Shown here: positions 1 through 7,370 of the stretch, piece by piece
Layout: each line of letters begins with the position of its first letter
Position numbering within the stretch: the first letter of the stretch is position 1
Assembly (NCBI GenBank): GCA_021833085.1
Contig: JAKBGL010000020.1
Location: 1 to 14,099 of the forward strand
Source: Actinomycetes bacterium
GTDB lineage: Bacteria; Actinomycetota; Acidimicrobiia; Acidimicrobiales; Acidimicrobiaceae
Length of the DNA stretch: 14,099 bases
Direction of reading: 5' to 3'
Notes under the pieces: generated by a model
What the model saw: only the letters and a program-made list of their open reading frames with translations
What the model was told of the DNA's origin: nothing
The model's database searches: none
Translations under genes and position numbers: made by a program

Positions 1-2
1 GT

Positions 3-1409
3 GGTGGTCTCGTACTGGGAAGTACGCGAACAATGAGTCAAGGAACTTACGATATAGAAAAGCTTGCTTTTAGCGCTGCTGCGGTCCTGACAAACACAAC
101 ACCTGTAGGCGCATTTCGTGGTGCCGGTAGACCCGAGGCTGCTGAGTTCTTAGAACGAATTATGGACATCGCCGCGGACGAGCTTGAAATAGATCCGGTT
201 GAGATTAGAAGGGTAAATCTAATACCTAAAGAGGCTTTCCCTTACACGACGAAGACTGGTGCTAACTACGATATCGGAGACTACGAGAAGGTCCTAAATT
301 ATCTACTTGCCACCGCTGGCTACGACGATCTAAGAAAGGAACAAAGGGTACGAATCGACCAAGGAAATACCAACTTGCTCGGCATTGGCCTGTCCGTCTA
401 TGTAGAAATTACCGCAGCCGGTGCAGGAGAGTACGCTGAGGTCGAAGTATTAGAAGAAGGAAAAGCTCGAATCAAGGTCGGAACGTCAGCACATGGCCAA
501 GGACACGCTACATCGTTTGCAATGTTGGTCTCTGACTCTTTAGGAATTCCACTTGAAAGCATCGAATTCGTGCAGTCCGATACCGCCGAAGTACCGAGAG
601 GACACGGTACGGGTGGATCACGGTCCCTACAGCTGGGAGGTTCCGCTGTACAGACCGCATCTGTTCAAGTGAGAGAGATAGCTGCTCGTCTCTTGTCAGG
701 ACGACTTGAAGTGGCTTCTGAAGATATCACAATCTCAGATAACGGTCTTGAGGTAAGAGGTGTTCCTACAACAAAGAAAAGCTGGGCTGAGATCTACCAA
801 ATGGCCAAAGAGGAGGACATCTCGCTAAGAAGCGAGTTTGACTTCACCTCAAGTGGACCTACCTTCCCATTTGGCGCTCATCTCTCTGTGGTCGAGGTCG
901 ATATCGAAACTGGAGAGATCACACCTGTATCGCATTACTGCGTGGACGACTGTGGGACGATTATCAATCCGTTGTTAGTAGAGGGGCAACAACATGGAGG
1001 CGCTATTCAGGGCATGTCCCAGGTACTCTACGAACACTTTCAGTACGACCAAGACGGCAATCCCCTAACCACAAACTTCGCAGACTATGAAGTTCCCGCG
1101 GCCACCGAGGTTCCACCTATTTTTAGCTTCACCACTCAGACGCCGACACCGAACAACCCACTAGGTGCAAAGGGTATCGGCGAATCTGCAACTGTAGGGG
1201 CCACCCCGGCCGTGCACAACGCTGTAATAGATGCCCTAAGTCATCTAGGGGTAAGGCACATCGATATGCCATGTACCCCAGAAAAGATTTGGCGAGCAAT
1301 AAGTGATGGTCGTAGTGCCAGAATATGGAGTGATCCACCTGACATATTTCAACACCTTGCAGTGAGAGAATCAACCGGAGATGGCGACGCTGAAGAGGTA
1401 GACATATAG
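3..1409 (+). CDS. CoxL-like (form II) molybdenum hydroxylase large subunit, 5'-truncated
   Basis: This is the catalytic, molybdopterin-cytosine-dinucleotide-binding subunit of a xanthine oxidase family enzyme. The frame is open from the window edge, and the ATG at 33 is internal because family homology continues upstream of it, so the true start lies outside the window. Counting from that Met, GAFRGAGR (26-33) is the active-site loop. Form I CO dehydrogenases carry AYRCSFR here, while form II and related enzymes carry AYRGAGR, so this is the form II type with Tyr replaced by Phe. HGQGH (154-158) and GGAIQGMSQ (322-330) are cofactor-binding segments, and GIGES (381-385) supplies the catalytic Glu384. 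The reaction would be hydroxylation or oxidation of a small substrate, with electrons passed to FeS and FAD subunits that should lie upstream. CO as substrate is not established for this type. The family call is secure; the substrate is unknown. Confidence 0.93.
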   Translation, partial: GGLVLGSTRTMSQGTYDIEKLAFSAAAVLTNTTPVGAFRGAGRPEAAEFLERIMDIAADELEIDPVEIRRVNLIPKEAFPYTTKTGANYDIGDYEKVLNYLLATAGYDDLRKEQRVRIDQGNTNLLGIGLSVYVEITAAGAGEYAEVEVLEEGKARIKVGTSAHGQGHATSFAMLVSDSLGIPLESIEFVQSDTAEVPRGHGTGGSRSLQLGGSAVQTASVQVREIAARLLSGRLEVASEDITISDNGLEVRGVPTTKKSWAEIYQMAKEEDISLRSEFDFTSSGPTFPFGAHLSVVEVDIETGEITPVSHYCVDDCGTIINPLLVEGQQHGGAIQGMSQVLYEHFQYDQDGNPLTTNFADYEVPAATEVPPIFSFTTQTPTPNNPLGAKGIGESATVGATPAVHNAVIDALSHLGVRHIDMPCTPEKIWRAISDGRSARIWSDPPDIFQHLAVRESTGDGDAEEVDI

Positions 1410-1499
1410 ACATTTGGACTCCGAGACTCCCAATAAATCTCTCTCCCGATCTACCGTCGAGCCCAATCGTCGACAATGGAGAACTTCACGTCATAAAAG

Positions 1500-1560
1500 T
1501 TTCATATCTCTAAAAGTAGAGCTTACTATGAGGATCTCCTAGCCGCCAACGCTAGGGTCA
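1500..1560. terminator. Possible 3' hairpins between convergent CoxL-like gene and mscL
   Basis: Two short perfect stems lie where the two genes converge. CTCTA/TAGAG closes an AAAG loop at 1508-1521. CCTAGC/GCTAGG closes a 7-nt loop at 1538-1556 and overlaps the mscL stop codon (TAG, 1539-1541 on the - strand). Neither is followed by a clear U-tract on either strand, so an intrinsic terminator role is only a guess. The rest of 1410-1538 shows nothing recognisable. Confidence 0.2.
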
Positions 1561-1955
1561 ACTAGCACCGATGTGCAATATGAACAGCGCCTAGCTCCAA
1601 TAGGGATCTCCGATAGACACTCGGGGCAAAGTTTGGTAGTCGGGTCTACGGCAATCTTCGAGGCTCGGCGGGCTTGGACTCGCAGGGCAGGTGCGACAAC
1701 GATAAAGTATATCGCTAATGCCGTAACGAAAAAGGTGATGGTCACATCGATAAAGTTTCCGTAAAAAAAGCGAGAGTGACCGACACTAAAGTAAAGATTC
1801 CCGAAGGTCGCTTGATTGCCGAAGATACCAATTATTGGAGTGAAGAAGTCAACCACAAGAGCCTTTACCAACGCCGCAAATGCTGTACCTATGACAAACG
1901 CAACTGCCAAATTCAACAGATTGCCTTGCATAATAAACTTCTTAAATCCGGACAC
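1539..1955 (-). CDS. mscL: Large-conductance mechanosensitive channel MscL with C-terminal zinc ribbon
   Basis: MscL is an inner-membrane homopentamer that opens under high membrane tension to release solutes on osmotic downshock. The N-terminus SGFKKFIMQGN followed by LAVAFVIGTAFAALV is the characteristic MscL start and first transmembrane helix. A second helix follows at about residues 68-90 (VTITFFVTALAIYFIVV). The cytoplasmic end carries CPEC (110-113) and CSYC (124-127), a four-cysteine zinc-ribbon-like unit not present in the E. coli protein. I place the start at the GTG at 1955, giving 138 residues, because it fits the family N-terminus and has GAGG six bases upstream. The frame continues to a TTG at 2006, which would add 17 residues with no family support. 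It is monocistronic and convergent with the CoxL-like gene. The MscL assignment is firm; the role of the ribbon is not known from sequence. Confidence 0.93.
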   Translation of the reverse strand: MSGFKKFIMQGNLLNLAVAFVIGTAFAALVKALVVDFFTPIIGIFGNQATFGNLYFSVGHSRFFYGNFIDVTITFFVTALAIYFIVVAPALRVQARRASKIAVDPTTKLCPECLSEIPIGARRCSYCTSVLVDPSVGG

Positions 1956-2406
1956 CAATAGCCTCGCTTTATAGAGTGCAAAAGCAAGCATAGCGAGCGC
2001 GCCCAAAGGTTGAGCGACCTTCTTTATTGAAGTCCCTCTGCGAACTCATCCCAGCTAGCCCCGAGTCGCGGTTGATATAAAAACTAGTCCTTGACATCCT
2101 AATTGATTTCGTTGGCTGAGCGAAAACCACACTATCGCTGCAACGTTGTGAGACAATAGGTGATAGAGGTTCAGAGGTGTCTCGATCAGACATCCAAACT
2201 ACATCCATCGCCAGATAATGTTTTGTTCAACATTATCCAACCGCCTTTTGCAAGTGCTACTGGCCAAGTTATTGGCTTTCTCAATATCCTGCGACTTCGG
2301 ACAAGCCATATAGGGTTTGCCAACCTAAAAAGAACTTCGAACCTCTAAACTCATGAGGTGCTACAAGTTAACTTAAAGATCTCTAATAACAGTTAGTTTT
2401 AAATAA
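1956..2406. other. 450-bp intergenic region between divergent mscL and the EamA transporter gene
   Basis: No convincing gene was found. Short open frames here lack family resemblance and ribosome-binding sites. The region should hold the mscL promoter (-) and the transporter-operon promoter (+), but no clear -35/-10 pair is visible. A TTGACA at 2091-2096 has no matching -10 at normal spacing. It contains a 9-bp perfect inverted repeat (2214-2237) and a 5-bp stem GCCAA/TTGGC with a GTTA loop (2263-2276) followed by TTTC. An undetected small RNA is possible. Confidence 0.5.
2214..2237. repeat. 9-bp perfect inverted repeat, 6-nt loop
   Basis: GATAATGTT and its reverse complement AACATTATC flank TTGTTC. 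There is no U-tract on either side. It lies about 170 bp upstream of the EamA transporter start and 260 bp upstream of mscL. It could be an operator-like site for a dimeric regulator or the stem of an RNA hairpin. One 9-bp match of this kind is not improbable in 14 kb, so significance rests on its intergenic position. Confidence 0.5.
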
Positions 2407-3306
2407 ATGATCGACAACAAACCCGGCTCAGCTGCCACCGCGGCGCTTGTCTCGTCGGTCATTCTCTGGGGATTAACTCCGGTGGCAACAAAATTTGCAC
2501 TCCAGTACACAACTCCGAACTTCCTACTGCTAAGTCGGTTCCTTTTGACGTTCGTTCTTGGACTCATACTTCTGCCAAAGGTACATATTCACACTATCAG
2601 TTTAAAGACGATCGCCAAGATTATATCCCTTGCAGTTTGTGGCATCACTGGCTACCAGCTACTTATCACAACAGCTCTTGAACATATGCCTGCGAGTAGA
2701 GCTGGAATCGTCTTAGGTGTCGAACCAACTCTAATTCAGCTAATAGCTCTGATATCACTAGGCCATCGGATTACAAAGCGAAGTTTACTAGCGCTCCTAT
2801 TAGGACTTGGAGGAGTTGTACTCGTCTCCTTCGGAGAGTCAAGTGGGCACGCAGCGTTTGACATAGCCAGCACGGGATACGCTCTTCTAGCCGCCTTATG
2901 TTGGTCGATATACGTCGTAGCTAGTCGCGGAGTCGCAAAAACTGTTGGGACATTTAGATACTCCGTTACAAGTACAACCTTTGGATCACTCACGATAGCC
3001 GTTATCGCTTTGATTACTCACAACTACTCTAGTAGTGAAGTACCCAAACATCCATATGTCTTGTTAGCGACGATCATATTTCTATCGCTCTTCGCCACCG
3101 TGGGTGCCATGATCACTTGGAACTATGCTGCGAGGTTCGTATCCCTCCAACTTCAAGGAGCTACCTTGTACGCAATTCCGCTAATTTCAGCCGTAGGTGG
3201 AACCGTACTTCTAAGAGAGCAGCTACCTCCTATAGTCATAGCAGGGTCCGTAGCGGTTCTTTCTTCTATCCACATCAGCAGAGGTATAATAAAGGGTAAA
3301 AGTTAG
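2407..3306 (+). CDS. EamA/DMT-family transporter (RhaT/YdcZ-like), ten transmembrane helices
   Basis: This is a 299-residue inner-membrane protein of the drug/metabolite transporter superfamily, whose members commonly export amino acids or other metabolites. Two EamA repeats of about 135 residues are visible, each with about five hydrophobic helices. The first (about 10-143) contains the N-terminal motif SSVILWGLTPVATKFAL and ends in GGVVLVSFGES. The second (about 153-293) opens with ALLAALCWSIYVVASRG and ends with SAVGGTVLLREQLPP, the helix 9 signature in which an E follows the loop. The length is standard. The start is an ATG preceded by AT-rich sequence with no visible Shine-Dalgarno, so it may be leaderless or weakly initiated. 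It is the first of three + strand genes and lies 84 bp before a class V PLP enzyme. That context hints at an amino-acid-type substrate, but this is inference only. Confidence 0.9.
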   Translation: MIDNKPGSAATAALVSSVILWGLTPVATKFALQYTTPNFLLLSRFLLTFVLGLILLPKVHIHTISLKTIAKIISLAVCGITGYQLLITTALEHMPASRAGIVLGVEPTLIQLIALISLGHRITKRSLLALLLGLGGVVLVSFGESSGHAAFDIASTGYALLAALCWSIYVVASRGVAKTVGTFRYSVTSTTFGSLTIAVIALITHNYSSSEVPKHPYVLLATIIFLSLFATVGAMITWNYAARFVSLQLQGATLYAIPLISAVGGTVLLREQLPPIVIAGSVAVLSSIHISRGIIKGKS

Positions 3307-3390
3307 TTGCACCGAGCGCCTACCAAGAATCCGCCCTCAACTTGCAAACTACAACAGGAATGACCTGTCATCTCAAATACTCTATTTATC

Positions 3391-4500
3391 ATGACAACCG
3401 ACTATAGCAACACCTCGGCCCCTGGTCAAAGATCCACAAATACCACATTATTGACTACATCCGAGCTAGAGCGATCTCTATCTAAAGAGTTCTCTCCAAC
3501 TGGACACTTTCTCGATACCGCCACGATTGGGCTACCTCCGGAAACGGCAATTTCACGCCTCTCTGAGATGGTCAAAGCCTGGCAAGGTGGAGTCCTTAAT
3601 ACTCCTGACTTTGATCAATCCGTGACAGGTTCGATTAATCATTTTGCCAACCTTGTAGGTGTGGATCCGAAGACTTGTGCCATCGTGCCACAGGTCTCAA
3701 TAAGTTCAGCTATGGTTGCCGCCTCCTTACCCGAGGGATCCACTGTTGTCCTAGCAGAAGAAGACTTTACATCCGTCTTGTTTCCTTTTTTCGTACAAAG
3801 TGATCTCGGAAAACTCAAACTTAAGGTTGTACCGTTTGATCGAGTACTTGAATCTTTAACGGATGAGGTCGACCTAGTCGCCGTAAGTGCAGTACAAAGC
3901 GCTGATGGAAGAGTCATCGACCTAGACGCACTGTCCGAAATTGCTAACTTGCACGGGATTAAGACTTATCTCGATCTGACCCAAGCCGCCGGATGGAAAA
4001 GAATCGAGGCGAGTCGCTTCGATGTAGTATCTGTCAGCGCGTATAAGTGGCTATGCTCCCCTAGGGGTACTGGGTTCCTATATGCATCTAAGACTTCTTC
4101 TGAGTGGCTCAAACCCTTTAATGCTGGCTGGTACGCTGGAGAAGACCCATGGAGTTCGATATACAGCTCCCCATTACGCCTAAGTAGTGACGGACGAAAG
4201 TACAACATATCACCAGACTGGTTCGGATACTACGCGGCGGAACCCACACTCGCTCACTTAGAGGAGATTGGAATCGATAGCATTGAGGCTCACAACGTAT
4301 ATTTAGCTAACCTTTTACGATCTGAATTAGGACTCTCCGATTCCAACTCCGCAATAGTCAGTCTTACAACTGACGCTCCGCTTGAGAAGTTTCGTGAGGC
4401 AAATATACAAACCTCAGTGAGAGCGGGGAGGACACGAATTACGTTTCATCTATACAACGACGTAGAGGATGTCGAGGCGGCTGCTAAGGTTCTTTCGTAG
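3391..4500 (+). CDS. Class V aminotransferase-fold PLP-dependent enzyme
   Basis: This is a soluble 369-residue fold-type I PLP enzyme of the class V group (related to cysteine desulfurase, isopenicillin N epimerase and kynureninase-like proteins). Asp195 and Gln198 in YLDLTQAAGW match the Asp that contacts the pyridine nitrogen and the neighbouring Gln/His. Lys219 in SVSAYKWLCSPRGTGFLY is the expected Schiff-base lysine, followed by the glycine-rich stretch typical of the group. RAGRTRITFHLYND near the C-terminus resembles the substrate-carboxylate arginine region. No cysteine occurs after residue 222, so the catalytic cysteine of NifS/SufS desulfurases is absent and desulfurase activity is unlikely. 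No strong ribosome-binding site precedes the ATG. The first 20 or so residues are Ser/Thr-rich and poorly conserved in appearance, so a later start is possible. Substrate unknown. It lies between the DMT transporter and the MalY/PatB-like gene, probably in one operon. Confidence 0.85.
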   Translation: MTTDYSNTSAPGQRSTNTTLLTTSELERSLSKEFSPTGHFLDTATIGLPPETAISRLSEMVKAWQGGVLNTPDFDQSVTGSINHFANLVGVDPKTCAIVPQVSISSAMVAASLPEGSTVVLAEEDFTSVLFPFFVQSDLGKLKLKVVPFDRVLESLTDEVDLVAVSAVQSADGRVIDLDALSEIANLHGIKTYLDLTQAAGWKRIEASRFDVVSVSAYKWLCSPRGTGFLYASKTSSEWLKPFNAGWYAGEDPWSSIYSSPLRLSSDGRKYNISPDWFGYYAAEPTLAHLEEIGIDSIEAHNVYLANLLRSELGLSDSNSAIVSLTTDAPLEKFREANIQTSVRAGRTRITFHLYNDVEDVEAAAKVLS

Positions 4501-4556
4501 AACTTGGACAACTCTAGCCAACTATTAAGTACAAACCGTAGGGGATCAGGATAGTG

Positions 4557-5729
4557 ATGAAAGTAGGGCTAATGCCAGAAGAGGGTTCAGAAGAGATAAG
4601 ACAGCGGCGTCGGCACTCAATCAAGTGGAACAACTATCCGAACGATACAATTCCACTATGGGTAGCTGACATGGACCTCTTTGCCCCAACTTCGGTGACA
4701 TCAGTACTATCAGAGGCGATAAGACGCTCAGATCTCGGCTACCCGTCCAAGGAGCTATACGATAGCTACTTGGACGCTATAAATAGATGGACAAAGAGAC
4801 GCTTTGGGTATCTATACGAGCGAGAGAACCTTGAACCGATAGGCGACATTGTACAAGCGATCTACTGGGCGGTTTCGACTTTACCTGGAAATGCGGTAAT
4901 ATTTGCCTCGCCAGCATACCCACCATTTTTTAGGTCTGTAAGAGAGTCCAAGAAAGATATTGTAACCACAGAGATGCAGCAAATCGACGGCGTTTTCCGG
5001 ATAGACATCGACGATCTCGAAGAAAAAGCCCTCCATAACCGTGGAAGTATTTTGTTACTTTGTAACCCTCATAACCCAACTGGAAGGGTACTTGAAGAAG
5101 AAGAGTTGAAAGAGATCACCGATGTCGCTATTGAGAACGACCTTTGGATCATCTCCGATGAGATCCATCGTGATATAGTATTTGACGGACATAGACACAT
5201 ACCAACCGCATCTATCTCTCCCCAGGTTGCCCAACGAACCGTTTCTTTGATATCGGGCTCCAAGACGTTTAACCTCGCTGGGCTTCATGCAGCGGCACTG
5301 CACATCCCAAGCGGCACACCAAGTGAACTAATGCGCTCAATACCTAAAGGCCTCCTATCAGGTCCGTCGTCACTAGGTCTTTTAGCTGGCGCAACAGCCT
5401 TTGAAAACGAAGAGGCTTGGTTATCTCAAACGCTCAACTACATAGATGACAATCGTAAACTACTAGCGGAGTTCGCTGGAGAATATGATCTACGAGCAAC
5501 AATTCCACAAGGAACGTACATGTCGTGGATAGATTTCGCTCCCCAGCTACAGTCAAGTCAAGCCGAAAGCGCGCATCGACTTCTCCTTGATAGAGCAAGA
5601 TTGGCGTTAAGCAGCGGTGAGGAGTTTCTACCACAAGGCGGTACGCCGTACGCCCGAATGAACCTTGCCACCTCTCACCAAGTACTTAAAGAGTCTTTAG
5701 ATAGATTAAAGCCTCTCTTACACACCTAA
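4557..5729 (+). CDS. MalY/PatB-family PLP enzyme (probable cystathionine beta-lyase / C-S lyase)
   Basis: This is a 390-residue class I/II aminotransferase-fold enzyme of the MalY/PatB branch, whose members cleave C-S bonds (cystathionine to homocysteine, pyruvate and ammonia; cysteine-S-conjugates) and in some cases transaminate. Numbered from the GTG at 4554, family marks are WVADMD (36-41), LGYPS (61-65), the cofactor motif NPHNPTGR (171-178), SDEIHRDI (201-208), and SGSKTFNLAGL with Schiff-base Lys237. A C-terminal ARMNLA segment supplies the carboxylate-binding Arg. The start is either GTG 4554 or the adjacent ATG 4557. I prefer the ATG because AGG at 4548-4550 lies six bases upstream of it. 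The stop is only 20 bp from the ureD stop on the other strand. A role in sulfur amino acid metabolism with the preceding transporter and PLP enzyme is plausible but inferred. Confidence 0.88.
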   Translation: MKVGLMPEEGSEEIRQRRRHSIKWNNYPNDTIPLWVADMDLFAPTSVTSVLSEAIRRSDLGYPSKELYDSYLDAINRWTKRRFGYLYERENLEPIGDIVQAIYWAVSTLPGNAVIFASPAYPPFFRSVRESKKDIVTTEMQQIDGVFRIDIDDLEEKALHNRGSILLLCNPHNPTGRVLEEEELKEITDVAIENDLWIISDEIHRDIVFDGHRHIPTASISPQVAQRTVSLISGSKTFNLAGLHAAALHIPSGTPSELMRSIPKGLLSGPSSLGLLAGATAFENEEAWLSQTLNYIDDNRKLLAEFAGEYDLRATIPQGTYMSWIDFAPQLQSSQAESAHRLLLDRARLALSSGEEFLPQGGTPYARMNLATSHQVLKESLDRLKPLLHT

Positions 5730-5749
5730 GGTTATTGACTGACAACCAG

Positions 5750-6607
5750 CTACTTGAACTTCGCTATCGGGGCCAATAGCCGATAGATCGGATCTCGGTG
5801 TTTGGAGAGAATCCTCGCATTGATGTGCTGATCATGGATAGCGAAACTTAAAGAGACGCCTTGATCTTCTTGAGAGATTCTTGACAGTAGCTCAGATACG
5901 CTATGAAGAAATGCAGAGCCAGGGCCCTCAGTATCAGCAGCTACGTAAGTTCCCAGGTAGGGATGGACCGACAGTATATCGCAGGTATCCTCAAATAACA
6001 ACGGATCGGATCTGTCAGCTGTCACCTTATCAAATAGCGTCAATGTATGGTCGACATTTAGTGAGACAGTCGAGGAGAAGTAGTCGTATGGAGGTCTATT
6101 GAGTTCATGAAAACCTACTCCAGGTCCACACACTTCTAAATAGCTAGCCGAACCATTTTTGATATCTAGAGCAACCTCAGAAGAGAATCGAGCATGTCCA
6201 TAAAGGACAACTGGCTCTCCTGTATAGCTGAAATGAGACCCGTCTCTAACTTCAACATCAACGCGAAGCGAAGAACCAACAAGCCCAGAGGACTTAAAGA
6301 TCTTCAAGGATCCTTGATCTTGAAGACGAACCGACGCACCATCCAACACAGCCATTGAGGCATACAAGCGGTCTCCAGCTACAACTCCGCCACCTAGATG
6401 AATGAGATTAAGATCACCATCAGAGTCATAGTGTCTTAGTGGAGAGACTCTAAGAGATCCACTTTGATAGATGTCGCGTACAGTGCAGTAACCAAAAGCA
6501 TTCCTCGAAAATACGACCTTGACCTCGCCAGCTAAGGTACTTTCACCAACCCAAGGAGAAAGGTCGCTTTTATTCGATCCTACTCTCACCTTGCCGTTAG
6601 AGTGCAC
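5750..6607 (-). CDS. ureD: Urease accessory protein UreD (UreH)
   Basis: UreD binds the urease apoprotein and, with UreF and UreG, forms the complex that delivers nickel and carbon dioxide to the active site. The 285-residue length is normal. Recognisable segments are [23 protein letters not shown] near the N-terminus, [15 protein letters not shown] (the family GG-x-GD motif), [13 protein letters not shown], and a C-terminal LLAPI. The only reasonable start is a GTG at 6607. No Met occurs in the first 75 residues apart from that start. No strong Shine-Dalgarno is visible, and the start overlaps the end of ureG by 11 bp, so translation is probably coupled to ureG. It is convergent with the MalY/PatB-like gene, 20 bp away. 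Confidence 0.93.
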   Translation of the reverse strand: MHSNGKVRVGSNKSDLSPWVGESTLAGEVKVVFSRNAFGYCTVRDIYQSGSLRVSPLRHYDSDGDLNLIHLGGGVVAGDRLYASMAVLDGASVRLQDQGSLKIFKSSGLVGSSLRVDVEVRDGSHFSYTGEPVVLYGHARFSSEVALDIKNGSASYLEVCGPGVGFHELNRPPYDYFSSTVSLNVDHTLTLFDKVTADRSDPLLFEDTCDILSVHPYLGTYVAADTEGPGSAFLHSVSELLSRISQEDQGVSLSFAIHDQHINARILSKHRDPIYRLLAPIAKFK

Positions 6608-7265
6608 TCTTGTGCATCTGTGCGAAGTTAGAGTATCGATCTAGAACCATGTTGGCAAGTAGCACGTATCCAGAGGGCTCATTAATACTTAGAGATACGA
6701 AGGGTTTCTCACCACGTTGTGTCTTGCTGTCCGTTAGCATCTGGTCCAAATTTGCCCCAACGTATGGAGCTAAATCGCACTTATTAATCACCAAAATATC
6801 TGAAGCACATACTCCTGGGCCGCCCTTTCTTGGGATTTTATCTCCCTCTGCGACGTCAATAACAAAAATCCACATGTCCGTTAGTTCAGGACTAAAACTT
6901 GATGTGAGATTATCTCCGCCGGACTCAACAAAGATCAGTTCAAGATCGTCGAAGCGTTCTTCAAGCTCGTAGATCGCTGAAAGATTAACGCTGGCATCCT
7001 CGCGAATGGCGGTATGAGGGCACCCTCCAGTCTCTACCCCAACGATGCGATTATCGTCCAGGTTAGAATTTTCACGCATATAACGCGCGTCCTCAGTAGT
7101 ATAGATGTCGTTAGTTATTGCTGCTAAAGATACACTTTCGCTCATGATACGACATAGTTTCTCAAGACAAGTGGTCTTACCAGCACCAACCGGACCTCCT
7201 ATGCCGACAATGAAACTTCTATGCTCTCTGCCACGAGTAGCAAAAGTTTCAAGATGGTCATGCAC
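6597..7265 (-). CDS. ureG: Urease accessory GTPase UreG
   Basis: UreG is the SIMIBI-class GTPase that carries nickel and powers urease activation. The 222 residues contain the P-loop [10 protein letters not shown] (23-32), the switch segment NDIYTTEDA (52-60), VETGGCPHT (77-85) with the nickel-binding Cys-Pro-His, ESGGDNL (114-120) and the base-specificity motif NKCD (161-164). The N-terminus MHDH carries only two histidines rather than the long His-rich extension found in some UreG proteins. The start is GTG at 7265 with a strong AGAGGAGG ribosome-binding site (7271-7278 on the - strand) five bases upstream. It overlaps ureD by 11 bp and is divergent from ureF. Very secure. Confidence 0.96.
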   Translation of the reverse strand: MHDHLETFATRGREHRSFIVGIGGPVGAGKTTCLEKLCRIMSESVSLAAITNDIYTTEDARYMRENSNLDDNRIVGVETGGCPHTAIREDASVNLSAIYELEERFDDLELIFVESGGDNLTSSFSPELTDMWIFVIDVAEGDKIPRKGGPGVCASDILVINKCDLAPYVGANLDQMLTDSKTQRGEKPFVSLSINEPSGYVLLANMVLDRYSNFAQMHKSAL

Positions 7266-7283
7266 GGCAACCTCCTCTAAGTC

Positions 7284-7311
7284 TTTGTAGAGCTAACCTA
7301 ACGATCGTCAA
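7284..7311 (-). promoter_or_regulatory. Candidate sigma70-type promoter for ureG-ureD
   Basis: On the - strand TTGACG (7306-7311) is followed after 16 bases by TACAAA (7284-7289), just upstream of the strong ureG ribosome-binding site. The -35 hexamer is identical to the one proposed upstream of ureA. The -10 matches consensus at four of six positions. Assignment is by eye. Confidence 0.3.
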
Positions 7312-7337
7312 TGCGCTGCAGACTCATAGCTAGGTTA
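7294..7337. promoter_or_regulatory. Inverted repeat in the ureG/ureF divergent region
   Basis: TAACCTA (7294-7300) and its reverse complement TAGGTTA (7331-7337) are separated by 30 bases. Immediately inside the left arm is the 8-bp palindrome ACGATCGT (7301-7308). The pair sits between the divergently transcribed ureG and ureF starts and overlaps the candidate ureG -35 region, so it could be an operator shared by both. No regulator binding site is recognised. Confidence 0.3.
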
Positions 7338-7370
7338 ATTCCCAGTTACGAATCTCGAAGCTTGGGTTTA

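Noticed and set aside
2091..2096. TTGACA as a -35 box upstream of the transporter gene
   Set aside because: No acceptable -10 element at 16-18 bp spacing, and more than 300 bp from the gene.
1969..2208. Small - strand open frame (79 residues) overlapping the mscL upstream region, and a + strand frame at 2160-2348
   Set aside because: Composition is unlike a real protein, there is no ribosome-binding site, and they overlap expected promoter sequence.
3391..4500. Calling the class V enzyme a cysteine desulfurase (SufS/NifS)
   Set aside because: No cysteine is present in the C-terminal third, so the catalytic residue of desulfurases is missing.
6301..6326. 14-bp palindrome TCAAGGATCCTTGA in ureD with alternative 8-bp outer arms
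   Set aside because: About one 14-bp palindrome is expected by chance in a window this size, and it is in coding sequence.
6599..6610. 12-bp perfect palindrome AGAGTGCACTCT spanning the ureG stop and ureD start
   Set aside because: Several palindromes of this length are expected by chance in 14 kb; the position at the junction is suggestive but not enough.
6610..6972. 120-residue + strand open frame opposite ureG
   Set aside because: Antisense to UreG with conserved motifs; no ribosome-binding site or recognisable domain.
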